Below are positions 1-9,671 of a stretch of DNA of 64,000 nucleotides, in pieces. The notes under the pieces are model-generated. The model had not been told where the DNA came from. It made no database searches and saw only the letters and a list, made by a program, of their open reading frames with translations. Each line of letters begins with the position of its first letter. Positions within the stretch are counted from its first letter, which is position 1. The stretch comes from Methanolobus profundi (lineage in GTDB: Archaea > Halobacteriota > Methanosarcinia > Methanosarcinales > Methanosarcinaceae): positions 1-64,000 of the forward strand of contig NZ_FOUJ01000006.1 of NCBI RefSeq assembly GCF_900114835.1. Direction: 5' to 3'. The translations under genes were made by a program, and so were the position numbers.

Positions 1-293
1 AAAGGTAACATCATATATATACATTCCCATACAAGGTCCCATTTCAGCACACTGACCAACAATACTGATGTTGAATATATGTGATCTTAGAACATTAGCA
101 ACCATTGATCGAAATCCAGATGATCCTGATAACCGATCACGTAATTCGATAGCAAGAAAAACAAATAGGATAGAACAAGCAGTGAACAAAAAAAAAACGG
201 AACTAAAACAAAAGAGAGAAGACGCATCTGCCATCCCAACCCAAGCAGAAGTGGAAGCTTTAGCCTCCAGATCATATTGTTTGGATATGCTAA
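1..293. other. Intergenic, no convincing gene
   Basis: This stretch lies downstream of the isocitrate dehydrogenase gene. Both strands hold open frames of 60-130 codons, but neither has a ribosome binding site or family resemblance. The minus-strand frame (87-275) looks hydrophobic mainly because it reads the complement of an A-rich run, and the plus-strand frame runs antisense into icd. I see no RNA gene or repeat. Confidence 0.5.
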
Positions 294-319
294 AAAGCCC
301 CGGCCGAAACCAGGGCTTT
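294..319 (-). terminator. Intrinsic-type terminator hairpin after icd
   Basis: Read on the minus strand, AAAGCCCTGG and CCGGGGCTTT form a ten-pair stem (one U-G) around a six-base loop. The closing T's of the stem continue into two more T's. It sits 22 bases past the icd stop. The U-G pair would be a mismatch on the other strand, so it is oriented for icd. The form is that of a bacterial factor-independent terminator. Confidence 0.6.
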
Positions 320-340
320 CCTTTTGTTCTCACAATAGAA

Positions 341-2587
<2,247 letters not shown>

Positions 2588-2702
2588 TTAATATTGCTCA
2601 AAATCAATACGCATTTTAACAAATTGTAATTTGGCAGTCAGGGACTACTCAATCACCCTTGATCACTGCTGCTGATTTTGTCAAATTTCAACCTTCTGAT
2701 AA

Positions 2703-2717
2703 TTTTATATTATAAAA
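2703..2717 (-). promoter_or_regulatory. TATA box of icd
   Basis: On the minus strand the element reads TTTTATAATATAAAA, a nearly perfect archaeal TATA box. Its centre predicts transcription starting near 2684. Confidence 0.45.
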
Positions 2718-2812
2718 TGCAAGCTAAGTACAAATTGCTTTATTGACGACAGCATCATATATATGTCATACCCAAAATGGAAACATAGGGCTAAAGTTAC
2801 TCCAAAAGAGGA

Positions 2813-3046
2813 TCAGGCATTTCCGAAAAGACCACTGAACTTTGCCAGGTCCAAAAGCCTTAGAAGGGTCACAACGACAACGAAAGTGAAACCAATTATC
2901 ACAAGCACAAGAACAATAGCCCTTTGCAGAGAGACATCAGTATAGAGCAACATTGCAGAAGCAATGGATATAATGATCATCTGACCCAGTAATGACAGCA
3001 GACTAAGCCATACTGCCTTTTTCTTCAAAAAAAGACTCACATTCAT
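2813..3046 (-). CDS. Small two-helix membrane protein
   Basis: A 77-residue protein with two predicted membrane helices (about 13-34 and 43-63) and a lysine-rich N-terminus. It resembles the next gene upstream (3081-3371): both start with an LFL segment, share an 'LS/L-L/F-GQ' motif in helix 1 and a 'DVS..R' loop between helices. They look like tandem paralogues or two parts of one operon. The product is not recognised. The two genes share orientation with 34 bases between them. A plus-strand frame over the same bases (2763-2945) is judged a shadow. Confidence 0.6.
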   Translation of the reverse strand: MNVSLFLKKKAVWLSLLSLLGQMIIISIASAMLLYTDVSLQRAIVLVLVIIGFTFVVVVTLLRLLDLAKFSGLFGNA

Positions 3047-3080
3047 AACTGGTATTGATGTTAAGGCAATTTATAGATAT

Positions 3081-3371
3081 TTATCCATTATTGTGAACTT
3101 TCCATCCAATACCGGACATCTCTTGATCACGATATAAAAAAGGATGACGGAGGTCCTCTATCATTTCAACCAGCTTTTTCACAGTATATAGAGCAAGTAA
3201 TGAGAAGAAAGCCAGATTGAGTGTCATGACTTTGATCCTGATAGGAGACACGTCATCAAATACAAGAGAGTTGAATGCAAAGAAGATCATGAAAAATTGC
3301 CCAAACAGGGACACATAGTAGCGCCTTACATCTCTATGTTCCAAAAATAACTCAGGATGCATATAATACAA
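3081..3371 (-). CDS. Small membrane protein, paralogue of its neighbour
   Basis: A 96-residue protein with two hydrophobic helices (about 20-40 and 48-66), then a charged tail. The 'LFLEHRDV...SLFGQ' and 'DDVSPIR' elements align with the 77-residue protein encoded just downstream. No family is recognised. The AT-rich spacer on its upstream side is shared with the divergent TatD-like gene and probably carries both promoters. Confidence 0.6.
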   Translation of the reverse strand: MYYMHPELFLEHRDVRRYYVSLFGQFFMIFFAFNSLVFDDVSPIRIKVMTLNLAFFSLLALYTVKKLVEMIEDLRHPFLYRDQEMSGIGWKVHNNG

Positions 3372-3462
3372 ATATACATTATAAGTATTTATAAATTACC
3401 ACATAATTATTTTTATAATTTTTAACAGTAGAATTTTAGATAATAATAACATATGAAAGAAC

Positions 3463-4305
3463 ATGACACAAAGTTTCCCTATTACCGATGAACACATGCA
3501 CATAGACCCAAGGGCCAAGGGTCTCAAAGCTGTAAAAGAATTCCAGAATAATGGCGGCACACACATATTCCTTGTGATGAAACCAAGCTGGACCCTTGGA
3601 ATAAAGGTCACAAGACCTGAAGACCAGATCGCAGTCTTTGATGAAACGGTAGATATCTCACGTCAGATAAACGAAACAGGTGTAACATCCTTCCCTGTAC
3701 TGGGAGTACATCCGGCTGAGATCACAAAGCTCACCGAATACATGGAACTTGAAAAAGCAGTGGAGACAATGAAAGGCGGTCTTGACATCGCAGCAGGATA
3801 TGTGGAAAGAGGACTTGCAGTTGGCCTAAAGAGTGGAAGACCACACTACCCAGTTACCCCGGAAGTCTGGGATGCTTCCAACGAGATAATGGAATACGGA
3901 TTCACGCTTGCCTCTGACCTTGATTGCGCAATACAGCTCCATACAGAGAGCGTAGGGGAGCCTGAACTTATAGATATAACTGAACGTGCCAAAAAGACAG
4001 GCATTAAACTCCACAGAGTTGTGAAGCATTATGCACCTCCACTGGTAGACGTATGTGAGCGTCTTGGAATATTCCCAGGCGTCCTGGCAGGAAAAGGAGC
4101 TATTGAAGAAGCACTTGAGCAGGGAACCCGTTTCATGATGGAGACCGACTACATCGATGACCCTGACAGACCCGGTGCCGTACTTGGTCCAAAGACCATA
4201 CCCCGCAGAACCCTCAAACTTGCAGAGGAGTTCGGTGAAGAACCATTCTGGAAGATCCACAAAGAAAATCCCGAATATGTCTACGATGTGGATATAGAGA
4301 TCTAA
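3463..4305 (+). CDS. TatD-related metal-dependent hydrolase (TIM barrel)
   Basis: A 280-residue member of the archaeal branch of TatD-like amidohydrolases (COG1099-type). The metal-binding HxH is at residues 11-13 (DEHMHIDP). A 'GVHPAE' segment sits near 88, a conserved 'LHTES' after strand 5, and 'ETDYIDDPDRPG' near 230 supplies the Asp of the metal site. TatD proteins act as DNases or phosphodiesterases; the substrate of this archaeal branch is unknown. The start ATG has only a weak GAAAGAAC upstream. An out-of-frame ATG lies ten bases earlier. Confidence 0.85.
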   Translation: MTQSFPITDEHMHIDPRAKGLKAVKEFQNNGGTHIFLVMKPSWTLGIKVTRPEDQIAVFDETVDISRQINETGVTSFPVLGVHPAEITKLTEYMELEKAVETMKGGLDIAAGYVERGLAVGLKSGRPHYPVTPEVWDASNEIMEYGFTLASDLDCAIQLHTESVGEPELIDITERAKKTGIKLHRVVKHYAPPLVDVCERLGIFPGVLAGKGAIEEALEQGTRFMMETDYIDDPDRPGAVLGPKTIPRRTLKLAEEFGEEPFWKIHKENPEYVYDVDIEI

Positions 4306-4327
4306 GTACGAAGACTGGAAAGCATAC

Positions 4328-5641
4328 CTAGAAGCGGTCGACCAGAACTATGTAGATATCCATTACATTGGTCCCCGTTGGACCGGTCACTATAAGGTCC
4401 CCCGTTTCCTCGAAAAAGTAATGGGAATTATTGGCATATAGCTCCCGCCTCGCATCCAGTTGGAGGTCCTTTCCGCGTTGAAGTGTCATACCGTCGGCAA
4501 ATGCTCCTGCACTGTCAGTGGTCCCGTCATTACCATCGGTCCCTGCGGCCAGCATAAGAACACCTTCAAGATCAGATACCTCGATGCCAAAGGACAAAGC
4601 CATTTCCTGGCATCTGCCACCATTGCCTTTTCCTTTCATTGTAACAGTTATCTCGCCACCCGCCAGGATACATGCCGGAAGAGGCAAAGGATCCTCCCTT
4701 AATCTTTCCTCACGTGCAATTGAAGCAAATACCTTCGCAACCTCCTTTGCCTCACCTATTACGGAAGAACTGAGAAGCATTGTATTATACCCTAGCTCAC
4801 ATGCTTTTGTTCTGGCCTCCTGAAGAGCCAGAGCATTATTCCCAACAAGATAATGGGAAGCCTTTTCAAATACAGGAGCACCAGCTTTTGGAGTCTCCTC
4901 TATAACACCCTCCAGACCATCCTCAAGTAATCCGGCAATTGCAGGGGACAAAGTAATATTGTACCTTGCAACGATCTCACTGAAATCAGAATAAGTGGAA
5001 GTGTCAGGTACGGTTGGCCCCGATGCGATCACATCAAGAGGATCACCTACAACATCCGAAAGGATAAGGCTTACAGATGCTGAAGGATAGGCCATCTTTG
5101 CAAGCCCACCTCCTTTAATAGAACAAATATGTTTTCTCACGGTGTTGAGCTCATCGATCGTGGCACCCCCGCGTATCAGACCATCTGTCAGTTTTACGAC
5201 ATCTGCTATCGATACACCCTTACGAGGAAGTGACACAAGTGCAGACCCACCGCCGGATATCAGGAAAAAAATAAGGTCATTCTCACCTGTACCCTCAAGG
5301 AAGTCATGTACGATCCTGCCGGCAGCCATACTACTTTCATCAGGAATAGGATGACCTGATTCATAGACCTCCATCTTACGAAGAGGGCTTCCAAATCCAT
5401 GTTTTGTGATCGCAATACCTTTTGTCAAAGAGTCACCAAGGATATCCTCAACGGCCTTTGACATCGACACCGCAGCTTTCCCAAAGGCTATGCAATAGAT
5501 ATTATCATAATTAGAAAGATCATAGAATGTGTCGTTTATGACAACATTCCCATCCTCTTTTCTCATAGCCCTGTAAACACACAAAGAAGGATCTACAGCA
5601 GAGATAGCCTCAGACATTATTGCATACGCATCATTTCTCAT
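4328..5641 (-). CDS. Glycerate 2-kinase, MOFRL family
   Basis: It phosphorylates D-glycerate to 2-phosphoglycerate with ATP, linking glycerate to lower glycolysis or gluconeogenesis (pyruvate kinase is encoded about 7 kb away). The N-terminal GCK domain covers most of the protein; a 'GGGSALVS' loop lies near 130, and the C-terminal MOFRL domain holds 'GGEITVTMKGKGNGGRCQEM' and 'AAGTDGNDGTTDSAGA'. I chose the ATG at 5641 because a TATA box (CTTTATATG, 5664-5672) lies 27 bases before it, which predicts a leaderless transcript. In-frame upstream starts at 5653 and 5662 fall before the predicted 5' end. Residues align with the family from 'MRNDAYAIM'. Confidence 0.93.
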   Translation of the reverse strand: MRNDAYAIMSEAISAVDPSLCVYRAMRKEDGNVVINDTFYDLSNYDNIYCIAFGKAAVSMSKAVEDILGDSLTKGIAITKHGFGSPLRKMEVYESGHPIPDESSMAAGRIVHDFLEGTGENDLIFFLISGGGSALVSLPRKGVSIADVVKLTDGLIRGGATIDELNTVRKHICSIKGGGLAKMAYPSASVSLILSDVVGDPLDVIASGPTVPDTSTYSDFSEIVARYNITLSPAIAGLLEDGLEGVIEETPKAGAPVFEKASHYLVGNNALALQEARTKACELGYNTMLLSSSVIGEAKEVAKVFASIAREERLREDPLPLPACILAGGEITVTMKGKGNGGRCQEMALSFGIEVSDLEGVLMLAAGTDGNDGTTDSAGAFADGMTLQRGKDLQLDARRELYANNSHYFFEETGDLIVTGPTGTNVMDIYIVLVDRF

Positions 5642-5663
5642 ATTACCGGCCATATGAACCACA

Positions 5664-5672
5664 CATATAAAG
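5664..5672 (-). promoter_or_regulatory. TATA box of glycerate 2-kinase
   Basis: CTTTATATG on the minus strand is centred 27 bases before the ATG at 5641. It is the evidence used to choose that start. Confidence 0.4.
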
Positions 5673-5689
5673 GGAGAATTACCAGAGCT

Positions 5690-6355
5690 TTATGAACGAC
5701 TGTAAAGACCCACCAGTTCACCATATGCCACTACATGTCCATCCATGGCATCTTCCACCAGGGACCGCTCAGAACCACTTTCAATATCGATCTCAGTATC
5801 GAGAGCATAGAATTTAAAGAAATACCTGTGAGTACCGGACGGAGGGCATGGACCTGTATATGATGCCTTACCCGCACCATTAGCACCCTCAACACCTGGA
5901 ACGCTGTCCTCATCTATCTGCTCATCAGGACGTATGTTCCAGACGACCCAATGCGTGAATGTACCCATTGGAGCATCAGGATCATCCATTATCAACAACA
6001 ATGAACCCACCCCATCAGGAATGTCAGATACTTCCAGTGCAGGATTGATATTCTCACTATCACAAGTATATAGTTCCGGTATCGTACTTCCATTTTCAAA
6101 AGCAGAGCTTGTTACCTTTAACTCAGCAACATGGGCATCATTGATCAACTCCTGAGGGACAGAAGGTTCATCCGGAGTAATGTTCACATCGTATGGATCA
6201 GGCACATCATCCGGTTCTTCAACAGCAGGTTCAACGCACCCCGACATAGGCAGCATGAAAAGAAATAGAATGATAACAGCAGTTATCCCAATAGAACTTT
6301 GAATGGACACGATGTTCTTTAACAGATGTGTCCCTGGACTATTGACCCCGGACAT
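5690..6355 (-). CDS. PEBP/YbhB family (Raf kinase inhibitor-like) lipoprotein
   Basis: The protein starts with a basic region and hydrophobic helix ending in the lipobox 'LPMSGC', so it is probably lipid-anchored outside the membrane. An acidic Pro-rich linker leads to a YbhB/YbcL-type PEBP domain with both family motifs: 'DDPDAPMGTFTHWVVWN' and 'TGPCPPSGTHRYFF'. These form the anion-binding pocket. The function of archaeal members is unknown. A GTGGG lies just before ATG 6355; a GTG at 6364 is a possible alternative. It stands 48 bases upstream of the glycerate kinase start in the same direction but probably has its own promoter. Confidence 0.88.
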   Translation of the reverse strand: MSGVNSPGTHLLKNIVSIQSSIGITAVIILFLFMLPMSGCVEPAVEEPDDVPDPYDVNITPDEPSVPQELINDAHVAELKVTSSAFENGSTIPELYTCDSENINPALEVSDIPDGVGSLLLIMDDPDAPMGTFTHWVVWNIRPDEQIDEDSVPGVEGANGAGKASYTGPCPPSGTHRYFFKFYALDTEIDIESGSERSLVEDAMDGHVVAYGELVGLYSRS

Positions 6356-6476
6356 ATTTCCCACAAGTAATACACTAATTGCACGCTATTTATTTTTTGT
6401 GGAGTGAAGGATCAGCAATAAGAAAAGATAGTGATAATAATTTATAGATAAGAAGTTACGGAAAGGTATTGAATAC

Positions 6477-6662
6477 CTATTCCTCAGGGATAACGATCCA
6501 TGCGATAAGATACACAAGAAGACCGGTACCCAGACTGAAAACAGTCCCAACCGCCCAGATCAGCCTGATAACTACCGGGTCAATATCAAGATAATTACCA
6601 AGACCGCTACAAACACCTGCGACCATCCTGTCGCCCATTGGACGTCTTAATTGTTTATCCAT
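6477..6662 (-). CDS. PspC domain protein
   Basis: A 61-residue PspC-domain protein: an N-terminal 'RRPMGDRMVAGVCSGLGNYL' segment, then 'DIDPVVIRLIWA' and one long membrane helix ending in 'AWIVIPEE'. PspC proteins in bacteria belong to the phage-shock envelope-stress response; archaeal stand-alone copies are membrane proteins of unknown role. The start at 6662 is fixed by a strong GAGGTAAGC directly before the ATG. A longer frame to 6725 adds unrelated residues and lacks such a site. Confidence 0.9.
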   Translation of the reverse strand: MDKQLRRPMGDRMVAGVCSGLGNYLDIDPVVIRLIWAVGTVFSLGTGLLVYLIAWIVIPEE

Positions 6663-6753
6663 GCTTACCTCAATATATGATACATAGCTATTGGATAAAA
6701 ATATTGAAGTTAACATATATGGCATTTACGAGACACAGTAAATACATGAGCAA

Positions 6754-7110
6754 TTACAACTCACAGGTCTTGCAGTTGGTCCCGCCACAATCAGGGTTCT
6801 CGAACTGCCACTTAAGACCCCATTGCTTGATGTTCTGGAGAACGTGAAGGAATTCCTCGCCACTTTCAGTAAGAGTATATTCTGATCTGATAGGGAAGAC
6901 CGAATCGTCAATGTTCTTGTCGACAAGACCATGCTCTTCCAATTCTTTCAGCCTGGTAGAAAGGGTCTTAGGGGTTACATCCTGTAGTTTATTCTTAAGC
7001 TCATTGAATCTCTTCTGCCTGTTCTCACCTTTGTACAGCTCATGAAGGATACACAGGGACCATTTTTTCCCAATGATATCCACCGTTTTATAGATAGTAC
7101 AATCTTTCAT
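6754..7110 (-). CDS. HxlR family winged-helix transcriptional regulator
   Basis: A 118-residue HxlR/MarR-like DNA-binding protein. The domain covers about 5-100: 'IIGKKWSLCILHEL' (helix 2), 'RFNELKNKLQDVTPKTLSTRLKEL' (recognition helix) and 'YTLTESGEEFLHVL' (wing and dimer helix). Cysteines cluster at the C-terminus in 'DCGGTNCKTCEL', with another at residue 4, suggesting metal or redox sensing (inference). It is transcribed away from the siroheme reductase cluster, which it is likely to control. Its start lies about 27 bases from the shared TATA element, so the mRNA may be leaderless. Confidence 0.92.
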   Translation of the reverse strand: MKDCTIYKTVDIIGKKWSLCILHELYKGENRQKRFNELKNKLQDVTPKTLSTRLKELEEHGLVDKNIDDSVFPIRSEYTLTESGEEFLHVLQNIKQWGLKWQFENPDCGGTNCKTCEL

Positions 7111-7132
7111 AGTATCTTATAAGAAACCACCC

Positions 7133-7142
7133 AATATATAAG
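7133..7142. promoter_or_regulatory. TATA element shared by divergent hxlR and reductase genes
   Basis: AATATATAAG is close to symmetric and is the only good TATA box in the 91-base gap between the HxlR gene and the siroheme reductase-like gene. Leftward it predicts a start at the HxlR ATG (leaderless). Rightward it predicts a leader of about 40 bases carrying GGAGTG before the reductase ATG. Confidence 0.45.
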
Positions 7143-7201
7143 TGAGTATCCATAATATACCATTGTCCAGAAGAGAATTTTGGAAGAAGGAGTGAACAAT
7201 A

Positions 7202-7861
7202 ATGGCAAAAGATCTACTTGAAAAGGGAGCGATACTGCAGAGAGACCAGGAAACATACGCAATTGCACCACATTTGCCTGGTGGGGTTGTCTCAGCAGAA
7301 CAGCTACGCAAGATCGCAGATGTCGCTGCAAAGTATGAGGCTGCAACATTGAAAGTAACCTCATCCCAGAGAGTTGCTATCGTAGGATTGAAAGAAGAGG
7401 ATATCGATAAGGCCTGGGAAGACCTTGGAATTAAACCAGGTGCTGCCATTGGACTTTGTGTAAGAAGTATTAAGATATGTCCAGGTACCACATTCTGTAA
7501 GCGTGGACAGCAGGACGCCGTTGGTCTTGGGCTCAAGCTCGATGAGAAATATCACGGAATGCCACTTCCATCAAAGTTCAAGATGGCAGTTTCAGGATGT
7601 ATGAACTCATGCTCAGAGCCAGCTATCAAAGATGTAGGCATCATGGGAACACCAAAGGGCTACACGGTCATGGTTGGTGGAAATGCAGCTATCAAACCAA
7701 GGCTTGCTGACATCATTGCAGACGAACTTTCAGAGGACGAAGTTCTCGAGCTTGTAGAAAAGATCGTTAGCTTCACCAAGACAAATGGTTCAAAGCACCG
7801 TCTTGGAAGAGTTATCGACGAGATAGGACTTGACAAGTTCAAGGCAGAGATCGGACTATAA
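7202..7861 (+). CDS. Small siroheme/[4Fe-4S] sulfite reductase-like protein
   Basis: A 219-residue protein of the dissimilatory sulfite reductase-like (Dsr-LP) group found in methanogens, related to the low-molecular-weight siroheme protein of Methanosarcina barkeri. The N-terminal half is a ferredoxin-like reductase fold. The siroheme-[4Fe-4S] site has the usual two pairs: Cys93 and Cys99 in 'CPGTTFCKRG', Cys133 and Cys137 in 'SGCMNSCSEP'. Six-electron reduction of sulfite or nitrite is the family reaction; the physiological substrate here is unproven. GGAG precedes the ATG. The next genes on the same strand encode redox proteins; a hairpin with a T-run follows the stop. Confidence 0.92.
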   Translation: MAKDLLEKGAILQRDQETYAIAPHLPGGVVSAEQLRKIADVAAKYEAATLKVTSSQRVAIVGLKEEDIDKAWEDLGIKPGAAIGLCVRSIKICPGTTFCKRGQQDAVGLGLKLDEKYHGMPLPSKFKMAVSGCMNSCSEPAIKDVGIMGTPKGYTVMVGGNAAIKPRLADIIADELSEDEVLELVEKIVSFTKTNGSKHRLGRVIDEIGLDKFKAEIGL

Positions 7862-7884
7862 GTTAAGATCAGAGGATCTTTCTT

Positions 7885-7908
7885 CAGGGGATGATACCCC
7901 TGTTTTTT
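7885..7908 (+). terminator. Terminator hairpin after the siroheme reductase gene
   Basis: CAGGGG and CCCCTG pair perfectly around ATGATA and are followed by six T's. It begins 24 bases after the stop, so much of the transcription probably ends here or is attenuated before the CGGC gene. It also argues against translating the CGGC gene from an ATG at 7830. Confidence 0.6.
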
Positions 7909-7979
7909 CTTATTTTCAACATTCATTAAAAAACGGAGCTGGTATTATCGTAGATGTTGAACCTGTAACAAAGGTCGCA

Positions 7980-8288
7980 GTGATCAGATGCGACATAGTC
8001 TCGGAGGCATGCCCGGGCGTGGGATGTTTTATGGCATTCAATAAAAGGAGCATGCACTTCAAAGATTATGATGAGAACACTGAGATGGTTGCTTTTTTCA
8101 CATGCGGAGGATGCTCAGGCCGCAGAATATACCGTCTGTTGAAGTCATTGAAGAAACGAGGTGTGGATGTTATTCACCTTAGCTCCTGTATGCAGATGGA
8201 GAACTATCCGAAATGTCCTCACATAGACGAGATCAAGAAAACAGTTGAAGATGCAGGAATTAAACTTGTAGAAGGAACACATCATTAA
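7980..8288 (+). CDS. CGGC domain protein
   Basis: A roughly 100-residue CGGC-domain protein: the signature 'TCGGCSGRRI' lies mid-protein, with further Cys in 'IVSEACPGVGCF' and 'SSCMQMENYPKCPH'. The family is predicted to bind metal through its many Cys and His; its function is unknown. The start is uncertain. The domain begins at 'KVAVIRCD', and GTG 7980 has AAAGGT just upstream. ATG 7830 would overlap the reductase gene and translate through the terminator hairpin. An ATT or ATC near 7944-7947 behind GGAG (7935-7938) is another option. It is followed 27 bases later by the ferredoxin gene. Confidence 0.8.
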   Translation: MIRCDIVSEACPGVGCFMAFNKRSMHFKDYDENTEMVAFFTCGGCSGRRIYRLLKSLKKRGVDVIHLSSCMQMENYPKCPHIDEIKKTVEDAGIKLVEGTHH

Positions 8289-8315
8289 TACACAGAACAA
8301 ACAGGAGACGAAAGA

Positions 8316-8684
8316 ATGGGCAAGAGACTGATAGTTAAGATCGATGAAGAAAAGTGTACAGGATGTGGAAAATGTGTTTCACCCTGTGCTGAAGGTGCCA
8401 TACAGATAATCAATGGGAAAGCAAAGGTAGTCGCAGAAGAACTCTGTGACGGAATGGGATTCTGTATCGGAGTCTGTCCTGAAGATGCTATCACCATAGA
8501 GGAAAGGGAAGCTGTACCCTTTGACCTTAGAAAGGCCGAGGCACAGAAAAAGAAGACAGATGTTTCTATCCAGTGTTTCAGCTGTGGCTGTGGAGAACAG
8601 GGCAACTACCTGATGCCAGTCAGACATAATATGGAAAGCCTCTGGGTCTGCACAAGATGCCTGCCAAAACTTATCCACGGATGA
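8316..8684 (+). CDS. Two-cluster ferredoxin with extra cysteine C-terminus
   Basis: A 122-residue iron-sulfur protein. Cluster 1 has the classic CxxCxxCxxxC (Cys14, 17, 20, 24). The second motif is '[12 protein letters not shown]' (Cys44, 50, 54), the spaced form seen in ferredoxin domains beside HdrA-like and ATP-binding proteins. The C-terminal part adds Cys87, 90, 92 and Cys112, 115, which could bind another metal centre. GGAGACGAAAG precedes the ATG. It is probably the electron donor or acceptor of the neighbouring reductase or GXGXG protein (inference from position). The next ATG lies only 4 bases after its stop. Confidence 0.92.
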   Translation: MGKRLIVKIDEEKCTGCGKCVSPCAEGAIQIINGKAKVVAEELCDGMGFCIGVCPEDAITIEEREAVPFDLRKAEAQKKKTDVSIQCFSCGCGEQGNYLMPVRHNMESLWVCTRCLPKLIHG

Positions 8685-8688
8685 GATA

Positions 8689-9669
8689 ATGACCATCGAG
8701 ATCGAGCTTGTCAAAGAGGTAGACCACCTCTGCGACTACACTTTCAATTTCCATTGGCATAATGAGGAACTTGATCCTGATTCAACGATACCAGACCAGA
8801 ATGGTACTGAGTTCACTTACAGGGACCTTGTCAATGAACTGAAAGCTGACGGTGAGATCTACATAACAGGTGATGCAGGAAAGAACTTTGCCTACAGCAT
8901 GGGTGCTGACATCAAGCACTTCGGAGGAAGCGGAGAGGCAGAGAGGACAGGAAGGATATTCATCACAGGGAATGTCGGAGCTGAGACCGGAATGGGCATG
9001 GTGGCCGGGACCCTGTATATCAAAGGCAATATCGAACAGCCTTTTGGCAACATCGTAGAACTTGTGTCTGATGCCGAAGGATTCCGGAAATTCCGTTCGA
9101 CCACAGATATCCTGTGCAATGGTATCGGAAAGGATGAGCTCATAGATAATGAGTTCGACAAAGAACAGAACACACTTGTCCTTAAAGACAACATTCCCAG
9201 AGGAACGGTTGCTGCAAGATGCACCTGTGATGCAAAGGTGATCATCGAAGGTGATGCCTACAACGGAACCGGGCTGCTTGCAAAGAAGGCTACCATCATA
9301 GTGAATGGGAATGCAGGAATGAACACCGGTTCACACCTTAATGGAGGGACCGTTATCGTCCATGGTGATGTAGGCGAGTTTGCCGGTGCATACATGAAAG
9401 ATGGAAAGCTCGTATTCATGAACGCCAAAGGATTCATCGGGGCGGAAATGGAAGGAGGAGCGATCTATTCCAGGAGCAGATCGAAGACAGGCCCACCTGC
9501 TGAAAAGTTCAGAATGAGCAGGGATGACAGCGTATTTATCAGAAAAGCCATGGATACGGGCAGGGTTGAATCAATGCTCTACAACAAATATGAAAAGGGC
9601 GAAGAAAAGCAGAAATATGCGGAGGTCAAAATGCGTGACGGGTCGATTGTCATGCGAAAGATAGACTGA
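8689..9669 (+). CDS. GXGXG-motif beta-helix protein (glutamate synthase domain 3 / FwdC-like)
   Basis: A 326-residue protein whose centre and C-terminal half form the right-handed beta-helix of the GXGXG family: repeated 'G(D/N)AG/VG' turns such as 'ITGDAGKNFAYSMG', 'ITGNVGAETGMGM', 'VNGNAGMNTGS' and 'VHGDVGEFAGAYM'. The fold occurs in domain 3 of glutamate synthase and in subunit C of formylmethanofuran dehydrogenase. Stand-alone archaeal copies are often labelled glutamate synthase subunits, but no amidotransferase or FMN domain gene is adjacent, so the substrate is unknown. It is the last gene of the cluster and ends 2 bases from the convergent histidine kinase gene. Confidence 0.87.
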   Translation: MTIEIELVKEVDHLCDYTFNFHWHNEELDPDSTIPDQNGTEFTYRDLVNELKADGEIYITGDAGKNFAYSMGADIKHFGGSGEAERTGRIFITGNVGAETGMGMVAGTLYIKGNIEQPFGNIVELVSDAEGFRKFRSTTDILCNGIGKDELIDNEFDKEQNTLVLKDNIPRGTVAARCTCDAKVIIEGDAYNGTGLLAKKATIIVNGNAGMNTGSHLNGGTVIVHGDVGEFAGAYMKDGKLVFMNAKGFIGAEMEGGAIYSRSRSKTGPPAEKFRMSRDDSVFIRKAMDTGRVESMLYNKYEKGEEKQKYAEVKMRDGSIVMRKID

Positions 9670-9671
9670 AC

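Noticed and set aside
87-275. 62-codon minus-strand frame with hydrophobic residues
   Set aside because: The hydrophobic run comes from reading the complement of an A-rich tract; no start signal and no known family.
2763-2945. 60-codon plus-strand frame
   Set aside because: It is antisense to a small membrane protein gene whose own helices and paralogy are more convincing.
7830-7979. N-terminal extension of the CGGC protein from ATG 7830
   Set aside because: It overlaps the siroheme reductase gene and would translate a perfect terminator hairpin and T-run; the conserved domain starts about 50 residues later.
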